Origin: Ignavibacteria bacterium GWC2_36_12
GTDB taxonomy: Bacteria > Bacteroidota > Ignavibacteria > Ignavibacteriales > Ignavibacteriaceae
Reading direction: 5' to 3'
Assembly (NCBI GenBank): GCA_001802795.1
Contig: MGZZ01000134.1
Coordinates: 44,227 to 80,466 of the forward strand
Length of the DNA: 36,240 nt
The notes beneath the pieces were generated by a model. The model was not told where the DNA came from and did not search any database. It was given only the letters and a program-made list of their open reading frames with translations. A program made the position numbers and the translations under genes. Shown in pieces: positions 1-7,501 of this stretch (positions are counted from its first letter, which is position 1; the number at the start of each line of letters is the position of its first letter).

Positions 1-197
1 AAGCAATTGCCACTGTTTTAGCAATCAAGAATGACATTGTTCCTCCAACAATAAATCTTACAAAGCCGGATCCTGAGTGCGATTTGAACTATAGCCCTTT
101 AAAGCCTACGCCCTTAAAGATAAACTGCGCTATAAGCAACACATTTGGTTTTGGAGGACATAACGCCTCTTTATTATTTAAGAAATTTGATAATTGA
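1..197 (+). CDS. fabF: 3-oxoacyl-[acyl-carrier-protein] synthase II, C-terminal end (partial)
   Basis: The window opens inside this gene; codons read from base 3 to the TGA at 195-197 and give 64 residues. They contain the C-terminal signature NTFGFGGHNASLLF of KAS II condensing enzymes, including the GFGGxN loop and the conserved His-Asn pair. Upstream is the usual 'P.NL..PDPEC.L.Y' stretch that precedes it in FabF. The enzyme elongates acyl-ACP with malonyl-ACP in cytoplasmic fatty acid synthesis. rnc begins 9 bases after the stop, and a fabF-rnc pair is a common arrangement in Bacteroidota, which supports both calls. Active-site Cys and the first His lie outside the window. Confidence 0.93.
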   Translation, partial: AIATVLAIKNDIVPPTINLTKPDPECDLNYSPLKPTPLKINCAISNTFGFGGHNASLLFKKFDN

Positions 198-206
198 TCT
201 CCGCCT

Positions 207-968
207 ATGCTTTCCAGGTTGGTTAAAAGATTCAGGAAGAAGAAAAAGATTAAAATGCTAACGAATCTTTTTTCAGAGCAAAAAATTATGGAGCTGGAAT
301 CGATTATTGGCTCCAAAATTACTGACAAATCACTTTATATCCAGGCACTAGTTCACAGATCATATCTTGAGGGAAACAATGAATTCGGGATATCAAATGA
401 GCGACTGGAGTTCCTGGGTGATTCAGTGTTGAATCTTGTTGTTGCTGAATTTCTTTATTCTTCTTTCCCTGAACAGGACGAGGGCTTTCTTACTAAAGCC
501 AGGGCTAAGGTTGTGAACAGGACTGCACTTGCCAATGCAGCCAATGTAATTAGGTTAAATGAATTTATATTAATCGGAAAGAATTTATCACAGTCATTCA
601 AAAGTGGAGCTAAAACTGTCCTTTCTGATGCATTCGAGGCTTTAATAGGTGCAATATATCTTGATTCGGATATTAATATTATTAAAAATTTTATCGATAG
701 AGTTCTTATTCAACCGATAATCAAAGAAGAGGATTTTCTTGTTGATGAAAATTTCAAAAGCCAGCTTCTGGAATACGTTCAGGCAAATAAGATGGGAAGT
801 CCTTCCTATTTAGTTGTTGATGAAGAAGGACCTCAGCATAGCAGGGTCTTTGTTGTTAAAGTTTTGATTAACGGCAAGGAGTATGGTGTTGGACAAGGGC
901 GTAATAAAAAAGCAGCAGAACAGAATGCTGCAAAAGTTGCAATGAAAAAATTTATGCAGAACGAATAA
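207..968 (+). CDS. rnc: Ribonuclease III
   Basis: A 253-residue double-strand-specific endoribonuclease that processes rRNA precursors and structured mRNAs. The signature NERLEFLGDS is at residues 64-73. The metal-binding acidic residues expected for the family are visible as E65, E68 and D72, with D141 and E144 in the 'SDAFEALIGAIYLD' segment. A C-terminal double-stranded RNA binding domain spans about residues 182-250, ending in 'GxGxGRNKKAAEQNAAKVAM'. The length is slightly above the usual 220-240 because of a basic N-terminal extension (RFRKKKKIK). The ATG at 207 is only 9 bases after the fabF stop, so the two genes are probably co-transcribed. An internal ATG at residue 17 is a possible alternative start. 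Confidence 0.96.
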   Translation: MLSRLVKRFRKKKKIKMLTNLFSEQKIMELESIIGSKITDKSLYIQALVHRSYLEGNNEFGISNERLEFLGDSVLNLVVAEFLYSSFPEQDEGFLTKARAKVVNRTALANAANVIRLNEFILIGKNLSQSFKSGAKTVLSDAFEALIGAIYLDSDINIIKNFIDRVLIQPIIKEEDFLVDENFKSQLLEYVQANKMGSPSYLVVDEEGPQHSRVFVVKVLINGKEYGVGQGRNKKAAEQNAAKVAMKKFMQNE

Positions 969-1074
969 TTCTCCACCAGATTTTTATCTTAACCCGATAC
1001 CCGCAAATTCTTTTTCTGATATTTGCTTAATTTAACTGTCTAATATCAATTATTTTTTGAAAGCTAAAAGTTGT

Positions 1075-4017
1075 ATGAAAATTCTTGAACATCCCGATAA
1101 ATTTGTGAACCGGCACATAGGTCCGAGTGATGATGAAATAAATGAAATGTTGAAATCTATCGGAGTAAAATCCCCCGATCAACTAATAAGTGAAACAATT
1201 CCTGAAAATATAAGGCTTAACAAAAAATTAAACCTGGATGATCCTGTTACCGAGTTTAGATTTCTTGAAAACCTGAAAAAGATAGCGGCTAAAAATAAAG
1301 TATTTAAATCTTACATCGGAATGGGATATTATCCTACAAGGGTGCCGGCGGTAATACAGAGAAACATCCTGGAAAATCCCGGGTGGTACACTCAATACAC
1401 ACCTTACCAGGCAGAAATTGCCCAGGGCAGATTAGAAGCATTAATGAATTTTCAGACCATGGTTATTGATCTAACCGGTTTGCCAATTGCCAACGCTTCT
1501 TTATTAGATGAAGGAACTGCAGCCGCCGAAGCTATGTCGATGTTTTTTCATATATCAAAAAGTAAGGCACACAAATTTTTTGTTTCCGATGATTGTTTCC
1601 CTCAAACTATTGATGTAATGAGAACGAGAGCTGTTCCATTAGGAATTGAATTAATTGTAGGAAAATTTTCAGATGTGACGCTTACAGACGAGTACTTCGG
1701 AATGTTGCTTCAATATCCCTCAGATAAAGGAGAAGTTTATGATTACAAAAATTTAATAGAATCAGCACATCAAAAAAATATTTTTACGGTTGTTGCAGCA
1801 GATCTTTTGAGTTTAACTTTATTAACACCTCCGGGTGAATTTGGAGCCGATGTAGTTATCGGAAATTCACAGAGATTTGGGGTTCCTATGGGCTACGGCG
1901 GACCTCATGCGGCTTTCTTTGCAACAAAAGATGAATTCAAAAGAAATATTCCCGGACGAATTATTGGTGCTTCAATTGATGTCCATGGCAACACGGCTTT
2001 CAGGATGGCTTTGCAAACAAGAGAGCAACATATCAGGAGGGAAAAAGCAACAAGCAACATCTGTACTGCTCAGGTTTTATTAGCTGTTATGGCGGGAATG
2101 TATGCTGTTTATCATGGTCCTAAAGGGCTAAGAGAAATTGGAGAAAGAACTCATAAGCTTGCTAAGCTTTTAGATGTTTCGATAAAAGATTTTGGATTTG
2201 AACAAAGCAATAAAAATTACTTTGACACATTGTATATACCCGTTAAAGAAAAACAATTATTCAATAAAATAAAGGGAATTGCACTAAGCCAGGAAATAAA
2301 TTTCAGATATTTTTCGGAACGATCCGCCTTTGGAGGAAATGATGCAATCGGGATTTCTGTGAGCGAAGTAACTGACTTTAACGATGCTCTTGAAATTATC
2401 GAAGTGTTTGCCCAATCAAAAAACTTAAAAGTAAACAAAGAAAAAATTGAAAAAGCTGCTCTTAGTTTAAAAGTTGAATATCCGGGTAATCTCAAAAGAA
2501 AAAGTTCCTTCCTTCAGCATAAAGTTTTCAATTCTTATCATTCAGAAACAGAAATGATGAGATATTTGAAAAGACTTGAGAATAAAGATTTGTCGCTCGT
2601 CCACTCTATGATAGCTCTCGGTTCCTGCACGATGAAATTAAATGCAGCATCCGAAATGATCGGTGTTACCTTTTCCGAATTCAGTAATATTCATCCTTTC
2701 GCACCTGTCGATCAGGCAGCAGGTTATTCCATAATATTCAAAGAACTTGAAATGGACTTGTGTGAAATAACCGGCTTCTCCGCTGTTTCTCTCCAGCCTA
2801 ATTCCGGTGCCCAGGGCGAGTATGCAGGATTGATGGTGATAAGAGAGTATCATAAAAGCAGGGGAGAAACAAATAGGAATGTAGCAATAATTCCAGCCTC
2901 TGCCCACGGAACGAACCCTGCAAGCGCTGTGATGGCAGGAATGAAAGTAGTCGTTGTTAATTCTACTCCTTCGGGTAATGTTGATGTTGCAGATCTGAAA
3001 AAGAAAGTTGAAGAGAACAAAGATAATCTTGCTGCATTTATGATTACTTATCCTTCAACTCATGGAGTATTTGAAGAAAGTATTATAGAGATATGTGATA
3101 TAATCCATAAAAACGGTGGACTTGTTTATATGGATGGTGCTAATATGAACGCACAGGTTGGGCTTACGAGCCCCGCAAAAATTGGTGCGGATGTATGCCA
3201 TCTTAATCTTCATAAAACATTCTGCATTCCTCATGGTGGTGGTGGACCTGGAATGGGACCGATTGCTGTTGCAAAACACCTTGTTCCTTTCTTGCCAAAT
3301 CATTCAGTGGTTGAGTTAGGACATGAAAATGGGATAACTGCTGTATCTTCAGCGCCATGGGGAAGTCCAAGTATTCTTATCATTTCTTATGCATATATAA
3401 AAATGATGGGAGAAAGAGGCTTATCAAAAGCTTCTGAAGTTTCAATATTAAATGCAAACTACATTAAAGCAAAACTCGAATCGCAGTTCAAAGTTCTTTA
3501 TACAGGAAAAAACGGCAGAGTAGCTCATGAATTAATATTTGATATGCGTCAATTTAAAGCTTCTGCAAATATTGAAGTCGAAGATATCGCTAAAAGACTA
3601 ATGGATTACGGATATCATGCGCCGACAGTTTCTTTTCCTGTTGCAGGAACATTAATGGTTGAGCCGACCGAGAGCGAATCAAAAACGGAACTCGATATGT
3701 TTTGTGAAGCGCTTTTATCAATCAGGGAAGAAATAAGAGAGATTGAAAATGGTACTGCCGATGTAACCGATAATCTGTTAAAGAATTCTCCGCATATTTT
3801 GGAAGAAGTCACAAAAGATAGCTGGAACCATCCATATTCAAGACAGAAAGCAGCTTATCCTTTAGGCAATAAGCAGCATAAATTCTGGGCAAGTGTTGGC
3901 AGGATAAATAGTGCGTATGGAGATAGGAATTTAGTTTGTAGTTGCAATCTGATTACAGATTATATAGAAGGAGCTGTTAGTGGAGAAGTTGCTGGTAACC
4001 AGCGAGTGGTTTTGTAA
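1075..4017 (+). CDS. gcvP: Glycine dehydrogenase (decarboxylating), P-protein of the glycine cleavage system
   Basis: A 980-residue PLP enzyme that decarboxylates glycine and passes the aminomethyl group to the lipoyl arm of GcvH. It is the fused one-chain form: an N-terminal half starting '[15 protein letters not shown]' and a C-terminal catalytic half. The PLP lysine is K714 in 'NLHKTFC', followed by the glycine-rich '[12 protein letters not shown]'. I start at ATG 1075 because the family conservation begins just after it; an in-frame TTG at 1057 would add six residues. The conserved end '[14 protein letters not shown]' is followed by about 15 non-family residues ([15 protein letters not shown]). 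The TAA at 4015-4017 lies inside the left arm of an inverted-repeat element, so the C terminus seems to have been rewritten by that insertion. No other gcv gene is in the window. Confidence 0.96.
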   Translation: MKILEHPDKFVNRHIGPSDDEINEMLKSIGVKSPDQLISETIPENIRLNKKLNLDDPVTEFRFLENLKKIAAKNKVFKSYIGMGYYPTRVPAVIQRNILENPGWYTQYTPYQAEIAQGRLEALMNFQTMVIDLTGLPIANASLLDEGTAAAEAMSMFFHISKSKAHKFFVSDDCFPQTIDVMRTRAVPLGIELIVGKFSDVTLTDEYFGMLLQYPSDKGEVYDYKNLIESAHQKNIFTVVAADLLSLTLLTPPGEFGADVVIGNSQRFGVPMGYGGPHAAFFATKDEFKRNIPGRIIGASIDVHGNTAFRMALQTREQHIRREKATSNICTAQVLLAVMAGMYAVYHGPKGLREIGERTHKLAKLLDVSIKDFGFEQSNKNYFDTLYIPVKEKQLFNKIKGIALSQEINFRYFSERSAFGGNDAIGISVSEVTDFNDALEIIEVFAQSKNLKVNKEKIEKAALSLKVEYPGNLKRKSSFLQHKVFNSYHSETEMMRYLKRLENKDLSLVHSMIALGSCTMKLNAASEMIGVTFSEFSNIHPFAPVDQAAGYSIIFKELEMDLCEITGFSAVSLQPNSGAQGEYAGLMVIREYHKSRGETNRNVAIIPASAHGTNPASAVMAGMKVVVVNSTPSGNVDVADLKKKVEENKDNLAAFMITYPSTHGVFEESIIEICDIIHKNGGLVYMDGANMNAQVGLTSPAKIGADVCHLNLHKTFCIPHGGGGPGMGPIAVAKHLVPFLPNHSVVELGHENGITAVSSAPWGSPSILIISYAYIKMMGERGLSKASEVSILNANYIKAKLESQFKVLYTGKNGRVAHELIFDMRQFKASANIEVEDIAKRLMDYGYHAPTVSFPVAGTLMVEPTESESKTELDMFCEALLSIREEIREIENGTADVTDNLLKNSPHILEEVTKDSWNHPYSRQKAAYPLGNKQHKFWASVGRINSAYGDRNLVCSCNLITDYIEGAVSGEVAGNQRVVL

Positions 4018-4183
4018 CAGGTTACCAGTGATCGGTTATCAGTGATTTAGATAATTTTTTGAAAAAATATGAATCGGTAGGGAAAATGATAAATAGTATG
4101 ATCAATAAATCAAGTTTATTCTGCAGAGAGAATTATTAATCGATAACCGATTACTGATTACCGATAACTATTCACCCGGTTAC
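4014..4183. repeat. MITE-like inverted-repeat element at the gcvP 3' end
   Basis: The left arm (4014-4047) starts GTAACAGGTTACC and contains AGTGATCGGTTATC. The reverse complement of the right arm (4138-4183) starts GTAACCGGG and contains AGTAATCGGTTATC. About 90 AT-rich bases lie between and encode nothing. The arms use the same short word family (TTATC, GGTAAT, CAGT) found in the sorting-domain insert at 9454-9484, so this looks like a dispersed palindromic repeat family. No transposase is present. The element carries the gcvP stop codon and ends about 15 bases before the next gene. The arms could also act as a weak terminator, but there is no U-tract. Confidence 0.55.
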
Positions 4184-4198
4184 AAAGAATCTAACTTT

Positions 4199-5524
4199 AT
4201 GAAATTATATATCCTTGTTACACTTATATTTTCTTTTTCCACATTTTCATTCAGCCAGATTTTTGATAACGAACCAAATAACCAACCTCGTTATAAAATA
4301 GATTCTATAGAAATAGAAGGGAACGACATTACAGAAGAATTTATTATTCTGCGTGAACTGACTTTTGAAATAGGGGATACAGTTACATCGATCATACTTC
4401 ATTATAATGAGGAGCGTATTTTCAGTCTCGGAATTTTCAACAAAGTAGAGCTTAAACCTTTAAATGATAGTGGGAAAAATATTCTTCACATAAATGTTGA
4501 AGAAAGCTGGTATATATATCCCATTCCTTTTGCTGATTTAGAAAACAGCGACTGGAATAAACTTTCTTACGGATTTATTGTTATTATAAAAAACTTCAGA
4601 GGCAGAAATGAATTATTATCAGGTAAGCTCAAGTTAGGATATGATCCTGCATTTTCCCTCGCTTATTATAATCCTTCACTCGGTTACAAGAGCGATATAT
4701 TTTTCAATGCTCTCGTCTCTTACGGAACTTCAAGAAATAAAAGTATAATTGCCGGTAAACTTTATGGAGACAATTTTGACTATACGTATGTTACTGATCT
4801 AATAGGTTTTGGGTACAGGATTAATACTTTTAACTGGGTCGGTATTGATTTCGGATATAATTATTATGAATCTCCCAAATATATTAAAGGTATAAATGCT
4901 TCAGATAAAAGGATCGATAAATCGTTCAGCCTTGGATTAAGTTATAATTATGATACCCGCGATTTGATTCAATTTCCCAGAGAGGGGATACTGTTTTCTT
5001 ATTATATGCAGTTCAAAGGACTTGGGATAAATAATGTAGATTACAGGATTTTTATAATTGATTTAAGAGAATACCAGAGACTGGTTGGTGACCTGGGCGG
5101 AAAAATAAGATTAACAACAAGACAGACAACAGGAAGACTTATACCATTTTATGACTACTCATATCTCGGTTATGAAGAAGCTGTAAGAGGACACTTCAGC
5201 ACTGAAAGAGAAGGGAATAATTATTATATCGGTTCTGTTGAGCTAAACCATCCTATAATCAAAGATATTAATATAAGTCTTGATTTTGTTCCTCTTTTAC
5301 CTAGAGAGCTCGTCACATTCAGAATGGCGCTTTATGCACAGTTGTTTGCTGATATGGGCACAACTCAATTCAGGGGTGAGCCGATCAGGATAAAAGATTT
5401 TGATAAAGGTTACGGTATCGGGTTATCTTTACTTTTACTTCCTTATAACTTAGCAAGATTCGAATTGGCTTTTGACGAATACGGAAATACGGAATTTATA
5501 CTTGGGCTCGGAACATCTTTTTGA
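4199..5524 (+). CDS. Omp85/BamA-TamA-like outer membrane protein with one POTRA domain
   Basis: A 441-residue exported protein with a typical leader (hydrophobic residues 2-18, ending FSFSQ). Residues about 31-105 look like a single POTRA domain: 'YKIDSIEIEGNDITEEFIILREL.F..GD......I..NEERIFSLGIFNKVEL'. The remainder is alternating amphipathic strands rich in Tyr, Phe and Gly, including 'RDLIQFPREGILFSYYMQFKG', consistent with an Omp85-type 16-strand barrel, and the protein ends in Phe (GLGTSF). BamA itself has five POTRA domains and is about 800 residues, so this is a short paralogue, perhaps for transport or assembly of another envelope protein. It stands alone; the upstream neighbour is the repeat element, not a functional partner. 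Confidence 0.8.
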   Translation: MKLYILVTLIFSFSTFSFSQIFDNEPNNQPRYKIDSIEIEGNDITEEFIILRELTFEIGDTVTSIILHYNEERIFSLGIFNKVELKPLNDSGKNILHINVEESWYIYPIPFADLENSDWNKLSYGFIVIIKNFRGRNELLSGKLKLGYDPAFSLAYYNPSLGYKSDIFFNALVSYGTSRNKSIIAGKLYGDNFDYTYVTDLIGFGYRINTFNWVGIDFGYNYYESPKYIKGINASDKRIDKSFSLGLSYNYDTRDLIQFPREGILFSYYMQFKGLGINNVDYRIFIIDLREYQRLVGDLGGKIRLTTRQTTGRLIPFYDYSYLGYEEAVRGHFSTEREGNNYYIGSVELNHPIIKDINISLDFVPLLPRELVTFRMALYAQLFADMGTTQFRGEPIRIKDFDKGYGIGLSLLLLPYNLARFELAFDEYGNTEFILGLGTSF

Positions 5525-5680
5525 TATAATAAATTCGGAGATTGTATACTTAGAATTTTAAAGAAATTTAGCTTACATTAACTCTTAACTTGGAAGGACT
5601 ATTTAATGGGCTATCGTATGGGTCTACCCAGTAATGCTTGTGCTCTAATTTGCAAGATATTTTAGATTTCCCTTGCATAT

Positions 5681-5707
5681 TGTTAAGCTATATATTAACA
5701 TTGTTAA
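5681..5707 (+). promoter_or_regulatory. Candidate operator of the toxin-antitoxin-chaperone operon
   Basis: Inverted half-sites TGTTAA (5681-5686) and TTAACA (5695-5700) are separated by 8 bases, and a third TGTTAA follows at 5702-5707. This is 12-38 bases upstream of the toxin ATG, where an Xre-type antitoxin would be expected to repress its own operon. The spacer TATATT could contribute to a -10 box, but no convincing -35 was found. Binding by the antitoxin is inference from position and symmetry. Confidence 0.4.
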
Positions 5708-5718
5708 AGTAATTATAA

Positions 5719-6135
5719 ATGGCTGGAAAGAAAAGGGTTTTTTTTAATGAGACGCCAATAAAACCCGCACATGGTCGTGCTATATATAAAGTTTATTTTG
5801 TAGCTGAAGGCAACAGTTCAACAGTCATGGAAGCCTTTAATGCTTTTGACGAAGATACTAAAGAGAAAATTAAAGCTTTAATTATAAATATGGCGACACA
5901 TGAAAACTATCAATCCCCTCAAATAAAATATAGCTTAAGTGGATATAGTTATGGAGAAATTAGACCTAAACCACATAGGTTTTTCTTCTTCCAAAAATGT
6001 GGGAAAAATTATATTTTTTTTGATTATATCCTAAAAAAAAGAAACACTTTACCAGATAGGATATATAAAAATATAAATATCAAAAAGGAGAAATATGAAA
6101 AAGAATTTGAAGAATTTATTAAAGGACTTCAATAA
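5719..6135 (+). CDS. higB: RelE/HigB-like toxin of a toxin-antitoxin-chaperone module
   Basis: A 138-residue basic protein resembling the Gp49/HigB-type RelE superfamily of mRNA interferases. The diagnostic core is 'SLSGYSYGEIRPKPHRFFFF' (about residues 72-91), followed by 'NYIFFDYILKKRNTLP', the usual beta-strand and basic patch that bind and cut ribosome-associated mRNA. Conserved basic residues (R82, H86, R87, K105-K106) are candidates for catalysis or RNA contact. The gene is very AT-rich with long A and T runs, unlike gcvP, which fits horizontal acquisition. Its 3' end overlaps the antitoxin gene by 41 bases. Toxin-first order is typical of HigBA and of TAC modules. The exact family (HigB versus another RelE-like toxin) is uncertain. 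Confidence 0.75.
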   Translation: MAGKKRVFFNETPIKPAHGRAIYKVYFVAEGNSSTVMEAFNAFDEDTKEKIKALIINMATHENYQSPQIKYSLSGYSYGEIRPKPHRFFFFQKCGKNYIFFDYILKKRNTLPDRIYKNINIKKEKYEKEFEEFIKGLQ

Positions 6136-6544
6136 TTTCTTTGCGCAAGAACCAACTGCTAAAACACAATCGTGGTCTTTGTTAAATGATTTCTATCATC
6201 TGCTTTTATCTTATATGGCCAAAGAAGAAATTACTCAATCAGAACTTGCAGAAAAGGTGGGTGTTTCTCGTTCTGCAATATCTCAATTGTTTAATAGGCA
6301 ACCAAATATTACTTTGAATAAAATTTCTGAAATATCAAACCCAATTGGATTAAAATTAAAACTAACTTCTGAACAAATAGAACAACCTCGCATTGAGAAA
6401 AAAGTAATCATAAAGAAAATGGCGCCTTCTTTTATTAATTTTAAAGATATTGCAAGTGTAGAGATACCATCAGAAGACATAGAAACAAATATATTTCCTC
6501 AGACGGAAAATAGAATTTTAATACATTATAATCGAATACCTTAA
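6095..6544 (+). CDS. higA: Xre/HigA-like antitoxin with C-terminal chaperone-addiction-like tail
   Basis: A 149-residue protein with a helix-turn-helix at about residues 45-90 ('ITQSELAEKVGVSRSAISQL...NITLNKISEI'), the HTH_3/Xre type used by HigA antitoxins. The ATG at 6095 has a good ribosome site (AGGAG about 6 bases upstream) lying inside the end of the toxin gene. After the HTH, an unusual tail of about 55 residues contains a basic stretch (EKKVIIKKM) and an acidic, hydrophobic end. In known TAC modules such as the mycobacterial HigB1-HigA1-SecB set, such a tail makes the antitoxin unstable unless the dedicated chaperone binds it. That role here is inferred from the tail and from the next gene. 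The protein should neutralise the toxin and repress the operon. Confidence 0.78.
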   Translation: MKKNLKNLLKDFNNFFAQEPTAKTQSWSLLNDFYHLLLSYMAKEEITQSELAEKVGVSRSAISQLFNRQPNITLNKISEISNPIGLKLKLTSEQIEQPRIEKKVIIKKMAPSFINFKDIASVEIPSEDIETNIFPQTENRILIHYNRIP

Positions 6545-6546
6545 TT

Positions 6547-7011
6547 ATGGACAAAAAGAAAAAAACTAATATTCGTTTCAGAATATCATTTATTAAAAGA
6601 ATTTCGCATTTCGAGCATAGTTTAGATGAATTGAAGTTAAAAGAGAGAGATGTTAAAAATGGTAACATAGAATTGAATATATTTATTAGTGTAGACGAAA
6701 AAAATGATGAAATAACTTTTAAGGTTGATACTACTTTCTTTATAAACAAAAATAAGAAAAGGATTGATTTATTCGGGGTAGAAATAATTCATGGGTTTGA
6801 GGTTAAAAATATGGGTGATATATTTCCAAAGAATGAAAAACGGAAATTAGAAATTCCAGATAATTTTATGATAACTCTCTTAAATGCTGTAATAGGTTGT
6901 TTAAGAGGAATATTGGTACTCTCACGAACAAACCCAGAATATCAAGATATATATCTACCAGCTCTCAATATGAAGAAAATACTTCCTTCGATTACAAAAT
7001 TGGAATCTTGA
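6547..7011 (+). CDS. SecB-like chaperone, third gene of the TAC module
   Basis: A 154-residue protein, the usual SecB length, starting 2 bases after the antitoxin stop. Several segments match the SecB pattern: a beta-rich middle ending 'FGVEIIHGFEV' (about residues 76-86), a helix 'IPDNFMITLLNAVIGCLRGILV' (103-124) that resembles the SecB 'ARECITSMVSRG' region including the Arg-Gly, and 'LPALNMKKILPSI' (137-149) in place of SecB 'LAPVNFDALF'. Sequence identity is low, so the call relies on these patterns, on length and on context. In known TAC modules this chaperone binds the antitoxin tail and is not the housekeeping export chaperone. An alternative is a divergent SecB unrelated to addiction, but the operon position argues against that. 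Confidence 0.68.
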   Translation: MDKKKKTNIRFRISFIKRISHFEHSLDELKLKERDVKNGNIELNIFISVDEKNDEITFKVDTTFFINKNKKRIDLFGVEIIHGFEVKNMGDIFPKNEKRKLEIPDNFMITLLNAVIGCLRGILVLSRTNPEYQDIYLPALNMKKILPSITKLES

Positions 7012-7501
7012 CTTAGTAATGCTTCCAATATCAGTTTTATTTTTTTTAGCCGTTTCAAATTCATCTATTTTTAGGTTATATATGGCTTCCATTGATTTTC
7101 CTTTCGCTTTATTTATTTAGGTTGGGTTTGTGAAAGATATAATCTCCATAAATTCCGCTTGCTTTTCATTTATAAATTATTGACATTCACCACATAAAAC
7201 GTCATCTATCCTTAAGGATGTTATTTCTTCTCAACTGAGAATCTCTTCTCGAACTTCCCCTTAAGCGTGGATGCAGTACTTAGATGAGTTCTGTGTTTGC
7301 GTTCGCTTGGTCTCATTCTTTACAATAATAGCTTCAGATTAAACTTTTCAATGAACATAATTTGTTGAGAAAGAAAGTAGGAATACTATAATAAAAATCA
7401 CTGCGGGAATTTATTTCCATAAACTGCAGGCGGGTCCTTTTGTTGAACGAAGAAACTAATTCTTTTAAAATAGATTTCGATTAAAACCAACAGGTAAAAA
7501 A
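7012..7501. other. 490-bp gene-poor gap after the TAC module
   Basis: No convincing gene is present. It holds a 12-bp perfect palindrome ATCCTTAAGGAT (7208-7219) and a small hairpin TCTCAACTGAGA just after it. A 45-codon minus-strand ORF runs from ATG 7092 to 6955, overlapping the chaperone 3' end; it starts MEAIYNLKIDEFETA behind a passable AAAGGA site and may be a gene remnant. The stretch must contain the promoter of the 7502 gene, but no consensus could be assigned. Confidence 0.5.

Noticed and set aside
1057-1074. TTG start for gcvP
   Set aside because: The added six residues are not family-like, and ATG 1075 lies just before the conserved N terminus.
5613-5672. 19-codon ORF starting MGYRMGLPSNACALICKIF, in the gap between the Omp85-like gene and the TAC module
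   Set aside because: Too short, AT-rich context, no supporting features; AAGGA upstream is probably chance.
7208-7240. Palindrome ATCCTTAAGGAT and adjacent TCTCAACTGAGA as a terminator for the TAC operon
   Set aside because: Neither is followed by a T-run and both are about 200 bases after the last stop.
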